Made by a program: the position numbers and the translations under genes. The notes beneath the pieces are model-generated. The model was not told the DNA's origin. It was given only the letters and a program-made list of their open reading frames with translations, and searched no databases. Below, in pieces: positions 60,442 through 64,000 of a stretch of DNA of 64,000 nucleotides (positions are counted from its first letter, which is position 1; every line of letters begins with the position of its first letter). This stretch comes from Oscillospiraceae bacterium. Lineage in GTDB: Bacteria; Bacillota; Clostridia; Oscillospirales; CAG-272. The stretch spans positions 62,001 to 126,000 of the forward strand of contig SVTJ01000003.1 of assembly GCA_015063845.1 (NCBI GenBank). Direction: 5' to 3'.

Positions 60442-60947
60442 TGGAAATATTACCCGGTCTTTTACTAAAGCTTTTGCTGCTGTGTGCCTGCCTTGGTGCA
60501 GCGGTGGGGATGTTGTGCGATGCCTTTGAACTTATTTGTTCATTTTTGAAGAAAAAGGGGGCGCGGTGGAGAGCCGCGCGCTTTTTTGGCGACTTTGTGG
60601 CTGTGCTCGTTGCCGCTCTCGGCGTGATAGTACTTTGCTATTATTTCAATAATGGAACAGTCAGGGGGTTTTGCTTTTTGGGAGTGATTGCGGGATTTTT
60701 TGTTTATAGATATACAATATCACGTCCGTTTTGCGTGCTTGTACAGTGGGCTTTTGGTATATTATTCAAGATTTTTCGCATAGTTTTGCTTCCTTTTGCT
60801 AAAATTTTTACATTTTTGGTGAAAATTTTAAGAAAAACCAAATTTTATCTTGCTAAAGTACTTGAAAAAAATATGCTGTTGGTGTATAATGTAATTAAGT
60901 ATAAGTATATATATAAGAAGTCGAGAAAAGGTTTTATTGACGTCTAA
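60441..60947 (+). CDS. yabQ: spore cortex biosynthesis protein YabQ
   Basis: A 168-residue membrane protein with four or five helices. The N-terminal half (LLLLCACLGAAVGMLCDAFE) matches YabQ, which is needed for spore cortex formation. The C-terminal part is basic. Translation is coupled to yabP by TGATG overlap. The 3' end contains a vegetative-type promoter for divIC. Confidence 0.88.
   Translation: MEILPGLLLKLLLLCACLGAAVGMLCDAFELICSFLKKKGARWRAARFFGDFVAVLVAALGVIVLCYYFNNGTVRGFCFLGVIAGFFVYRYTISRPFCVLVQWAFGILFKIFRIVLLPFAKIFTFLVKILRKTKFYLAKVLEKNMLLVYNVIKYKYIYKKSRKGFIDV
60862..60890 (+). promoter_or_regulatory. SigA promoter of divIC inside yabQ
   Basis: TTGAAA (60862-60867), 17 bp, TATAAT (60885-60890), within the last 90 bp of yabQ and about 76 bp before divIC. 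Confidence 0.7.
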
Positions 60948-60965
60948 TGCAAAACGGAGGAAAAA

Positions 60966-61268
60966 ATGGCAGGAAGGAAGTATTTCGCGGATAAAAAGAA
61001 AACGCCAACGATCATCGTCGGTACGCTTCTTGCGCTTTTGCTTGTCTTTGCTATTGCATTCTTTTTGTGGAGCGTCATGCGATATAACGAGATCGAGGAA
61101 CAGAAGAAAGAAAAAGAAGAGTATATACTTGAGCTGAGTAACGATATCGATAAGCTTGAATATCTTGTCGATGCGCCATTGGATGACGAGTATAAGATAC
61201 GCGTTGCCAGAGAAAAGCTCGGAATGTGCTTTCCTGACGAGATAATATATCACACCGAATATAACTGA
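60966..61268 (+). CDS. divIC: cell division protein DivIC (septum formation initiator)
   Basis: A 100-residue bitopic membrane protein of the divisome. A cytoplasmic basic N-terminus is followed by one helix (about 15-38), a coiled coil (about 40-72) and the family ending AREKLGMCFPDEIIY (about 80-95). RBS AACGGAGG. The order rqcP-yabP-yabQ-divIC is as in B. subtilis. Confidence 0.93.
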   Translation: MAGRKYFADKKKTPTIIVGTLLALLLVFAIAFFLWSVMRYNEIEEQKKEKEEYILELSNDIDKLEYLVDAPLDDEYKIRVAREKLGMCFPDEIIYHTEYN

Positions 61269-61294
61269 CAATAAAGAGAAAGGACGTGCGTAAC

Positions 61295-63217
61295 ATGAAT
61301 GCTACACGCTCAAATGCGGCTGAGTATTTCTTCCATCAAGGAACTAATTACAAAGCGTACGAATATCTCGGCTCACATCCGTGCGAGAACGGCGGATACG
61401 TTTTCAGGGTATGGGCTCCAAACGCTACGAGGATATTTCTCGTGGGCGACTTTTGTGACTGGCAGCTCGGTGTGCCTATGGACAGGGTGTCCGAGGGCGG
61501 AGTGTGGGAATGTACGGTAGAAAACGCTAAAGTCGGTGACCGTTATAAGTATAAGATACTCAACGGAACACAGTGTCATCTTAAATCCGACCCGTACTGC
61601 TTCTCGGCAGAATGTCCGCCTGACACGGCATCTGTTATATGTGATATCGAGGGCTACAAATGGAGAGACATGGGCTGGCTTGCTTACAGAAACAGCAAGG
61701 CGGGAAGGATGTACTCCGAGCCTATGAATATATACGAAGTACACCTCGGTTCGTGGAAGAGACACGAGGACGGTGAGTATTATACCTATGCAGAGCTTGC
61801 GAGCGAGCTCGCTCCGTACGTCAAGCAGATGGGATATACTCATATCGAGATTATGCCTGTCGCAGAGCATCCGTTTGACGGATCGTGGGGATATCAGATC
61901 TGCTCTTATTATGCTCCTACCGCGAGGTACGGAAGTCCTAAAGACTTTATGGCTTTTGTGGACAGCATGCACGAGGCAGGGATAGGCGTTATAGTTGACT
62001 GGGTGCCTGCTCATTTTCCAAAGGACGAGCACGGACTTTACGAGTTTGACGGACAACCGCTGTATGAATACCAGGGAGTTGACCGCATTGAGCACGCAGG
62101 CTGGGGAACAAGACGCTTTGACGTTGGAAGAAACGAGGTCGAATGCTTCCTTGTTTCAAATGCTGACTTTTGGCTGAGATATTATCATATTGACGCGCTC
62201 AGAGTTGATGCGGTCGCTTCGATGATATATCTCGACTACGACAGAAGACCCGATGAATGGGTGCCTAACGTCTACGGAGATAACCGCTGTCTTGAAGCGA
62301 TAGCATTTTTCAGAAAGCTCAATTCACATATCAAGGGTGCTTATCCCGATGTGCTTATGATTGCTGAGGAGTCAACCGCTTGGGGCAACGTTACTACGTT
62401 TGAGAATGGTGGCTTGGGCTTCGATATGAAGTGGAATATGGGCTGGATGAACGATACTCTTGCGTATGCTGAGGTCGATCCGCTGTATAGAAAATTCGAG
62501 CACGAAAAAATGACATTTTCACTGACGTACTCGTTTAGTGAAAAATATATTTTGCCAATATCTCACGATGAAGTGGTTCACGGAAAGAAATCCTTCCTTG
62601 ACAGAATGACAGGTGACTATTGGCAGAAGTTCGCCGGGACGAGAGCCTTTATGGGCTATATGATGACGCATCCCGGAAAAAAGCTGATGTTTATGGGAGG
62701 CGAGATAGGACAGTTCCGTGAGTGGGACTATGAGGGCCAGATAGAGTGGTTCTTGCTCGACTATGACGCTCATGCCAAGATACAAAGGTTCTCGGCAGAG
62801 CTTAATCAGCTTTATCTTAAGACACCTGCCCTGTGGCAGAGAGATGGCGGCTGGGACGGATTTCAGTGGATAGACGCTGATAACCGAGACCAAAGTATAA
62901 TCTCTTATCGCAGGATAGATAATGACGGTAAGGAAGTTATTGTTCTTATTAACTTTACTCCCGTCACGTATGAGGATTACCGTATCGGAGTTCCCGAGGC
63001 GGGTCTGTACAGAGAAATACTAAACTCCGATGACGAACGCTACGGCGGTAGCGGCGTTGTAAACACGGGCAATCTCAAGAGTGAGAGCGTACCGTGGAAC
63101 GGACTAGGTAACTCTATCAGAATGAGAGTCCCTCCTCTCGCAGTGACCATTCTCAAGTGTGCGAGGCGCGCACCCAAACCGCGAAACAATAGTAGATCAA
63201 AGACCCCAAATATATAA
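61295..63217 (+). CDS. glgB: 1,4-alpha-glucan branching enzyme
   Basis: Makes alpha-1,6 branches in glycogen. The 640-residue protein has an N-terminal CBM48 (about 38-125, FRVWAPNATRIFLVGDFCDW) and a GH13 catalytic barrel. The GH13 regions are DWVPAHFPKDEHGL (about 235), DALRVDAVASM (nucleophile Asp, about 305), IAEESTAW (acid Glu, about 359) and ISHDEVVHGK (about 425). The start at 61295 has AAAGGA; GTG at 61286 is too close. It precedes glgC, so glycogen storage is likely. Confidence 0.96.
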   Translation: MNATRSNAAEYFFHQGTNYKAYEYLGSHPCENGGYVFRVWAPNATRIFLVGDFCDWQLGVPMDRVSEGGVWECTVENAKVGDRYKYKILNGTQCHLKSDPYCFSAECPPDTASVICDIEGYKWRDMGWLAYRNSKAGRMYSEPMNIYEVHLGSWKRHEDGEYYTYAELASELAPYVKQMGYTHIEIMPVAEHPFDGSWGYQICSYYAPTARYGSPKDFMAFVDSMHEAGIGVIVDWVPAHFPKDEHGLYEFDGQPLYEYQGVDRIEHAGWGTRRFDVGRNEVECFLVSNADFWLRYYHIDALRVDAVASMIYLDYDRRPDEWVPNVYGDNRCLEAIAFFRKLNSHIKGAYPDVLMIAEESTAWGNVTTFENGGLGFDMKWNMGWMNDTLAYAEVDPLYRKFEHEKMTFSLTYSFSEKYILPISHDEVVHGKKSFLDRMTGDYWQKFAGTRAFMGYMMTHPGKKLMFMGGEIGQFREWDYEGQIEWFLLDYDAHAKIQRFSAELNQLYLKTPALWQRDGGWDGFQWIDADNRDQSIISYRRIDNDGKEVIVLINFTPVTYEDYRIGVPEAGLYREILNSDDERYGGSGVVNTGNLKSESVPWNGLGNSIRMRVPPLAVTILKCARRAPKPRNNSRSKTPNI

Positions 63218-63232
63218 AAAACGGAGGAAATT

Positions 63233-64000
63233 ATGTCTAGAAACAAGGAATGTGTTGCAATGCTTTTGGCAGGCGGACAGGGAAGCCGTCTGTATGCTCT
63301 TACGGAGACTAATGCAAAGCCTGCCGTACCTTTTGGCGGCAAGTACAGAATAATCGACTTCCCGCTTTCAAACTGCGTAAATTCGGGAATAGATACGGTG
63401 GGAGTTCTCACACAGTATCAGCCTCTTATGCTTAACGAATATATAGGAAACGGTCTGCCGTGGGATCTTGACAGAGCCTACGGAGGAGTTCAGATACTCC
63501 CGCCTTATCAGGGAAAGAACGGAGCAGACTGGTACAAGGGTACAGCAAACGCTATATATCAGAACCTTCAGTTTATCAACAGATACGATCCCGAATACGT
63601 TATCATTCTTTCGGGTGACCATATCTACAAGATGGACTACGCAAAGATGCTCGACTTCCATAAGAAGACGGGCGCTGACTGTACTATCGCCGTTATCGAC
63701 GTGCCCCGTGAGGAGGCAAGTCGCTTCGGTATCATGAGTGCAGATGCTGACGGAAAGATATTCAAGTTTACCGAAAAGCCAAAGAACCCCGATAGCACGC
63801 TCGCTTCTATGGGTATTTACATATTCACGAAGTCCGTGCTTGAGAAGTACCTTTGCGAGGACGCTGAGGATCCCACAAGCTCAAATGACTTCGGTAAGAA
63901 TATAATTCCCAATATGCTTGGCGGCGGCGAAAAGCTTATGGCGTATCCGTTTGCGGGATATTGGAAGGACGTCGGAACGATAGCTTCTCTTTGGGAGACA
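63233..64000 (+). CDS. glgC: glucose-1-phosphate adenylyltransferase, cut by window end
   Basis: Makes ADP-glucose, the committed step of glycogen synthesis. The frame is open to the edge (256 residues seen of about 390-420). The nucleotide motif [20 protein letters not shown] is at about 11, [11 protein letters not shown] at about 44, the catalytic [10 protein letters not shown] at about 130 and FTEKPKNP at about 180. The C-terminal beta-helix is beyond the window. RBS ACGGAGG. Typical operon partner of glgB. Confidence 0.96.
   Translation, partial: MSRNKECVAMLLAGGQGSRLYALTETNAKPAVPFGGKYRIIDFPLSNCVNSGIDTVGVLTQYQPLMLNEYIGNGLPWDLDRAYGGVQILPPYQGKNGADWYKGTANAIYQNLQFINRYDPEYVIILSGDHIYKMDYAKMLDFHKKTGADCTIAVIDVPREEASRFGIMSADADGKIFKFTEKPKNPDSTLASMGIYIFTKSVLEKYLCEDAEDPTSSNDFGKNIIPNMLGGGEKLMAYPFAGYWKDVGTIASLWET

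Overview
The window looks like chromosomal DNA of an uncultured, anaerobic, spore-lineage Clostridia (Firmicutes). The evidence is a six-subunit Rnf complex in clostridial order (CDGEAB), the sporulation genes spoIIR, yabP, yabQ and a spoVB-type flippase, HrcA/CIRCE heat-shock control, DivIC, CdaA, HemZ, preQ1 and THF riboswitches, and promoters of the TTGACA-17-TATAAT type. There is no sign of prophage, integrase, insertion sequence or CRISPR.

Layout. 1-4006: gltX (cut by the window edge) with a metallo-beta-lactamase hydrolase, a degenerate protein that appears derived from glucuronate isomerase, and ribF. 4234-9121: rnfCDGEAB, then tRNA-Thr and tRNA-Tyr. 9634-12148: a BcrA-type ABC exporter pair and a DUF1836 protein. 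12192-16586 (minus): operon hisS, DJ-1/PfpI protein, 5-formyl-THF cyclo-ligase, CPBP protease, MltG-like fragment, followed by spoIIR. 16811-19617: two tail-to-tail MATE exporters. 19754-23678: esterase, YgjP-type metallopeptidase, DUF2383 protein, RNase P RNA, small membrane protein, DUF6514 protein, nrdR. 23879-29766: CIRCE then hrcA-grpE-dnaK-dnaJ-prmA. 29968-36005: a six-gene surface operon with a transglutaminase-like protein, a Dlt-like A-C-B-D set and a lipoprotein. 36058-38851: AraC regulator and divergent fucI. 38892-42050 (minus): plsY, a methyltransferase and a degenerate FolC paralogue. 42204-44203: THF riboswitch, folT, folC. 44354-44899: preQ1 riboswitch, queT. 44948-46504 (minus): putP. 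46736-58568: cdaA, a CdaR-like mini-protein, an FAD dehydrogenase, recJ, relA, dtd, hemZ, a nucleoside kinase and the flippase. 58581-61268: mazG, HU, rqcP, yabP, yabQ, divIC. 61295-64000: glgB and glgC (cut by the window edge).

Most striking signal. Three genes (spoIIR, folT, yabP) begin with the same compact device: a strong stem whose 3' arm contains the Shine-Dalgarno sequence, then a run of 6 or 7 T, then the ATG. Each therefore looks like an intrinsic terminator and an SD-masking hairpin at once. At folT it is the expression platform of a THF riboswitch. At yabP, and less completely at spoIIR, a sporulation-sigma-like promoter lies inside the hairpin, so a transcript started there would lack the 5' arm and have a free SD. 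A long-range inverted repeat before the spoVB-type gene may be a related case.
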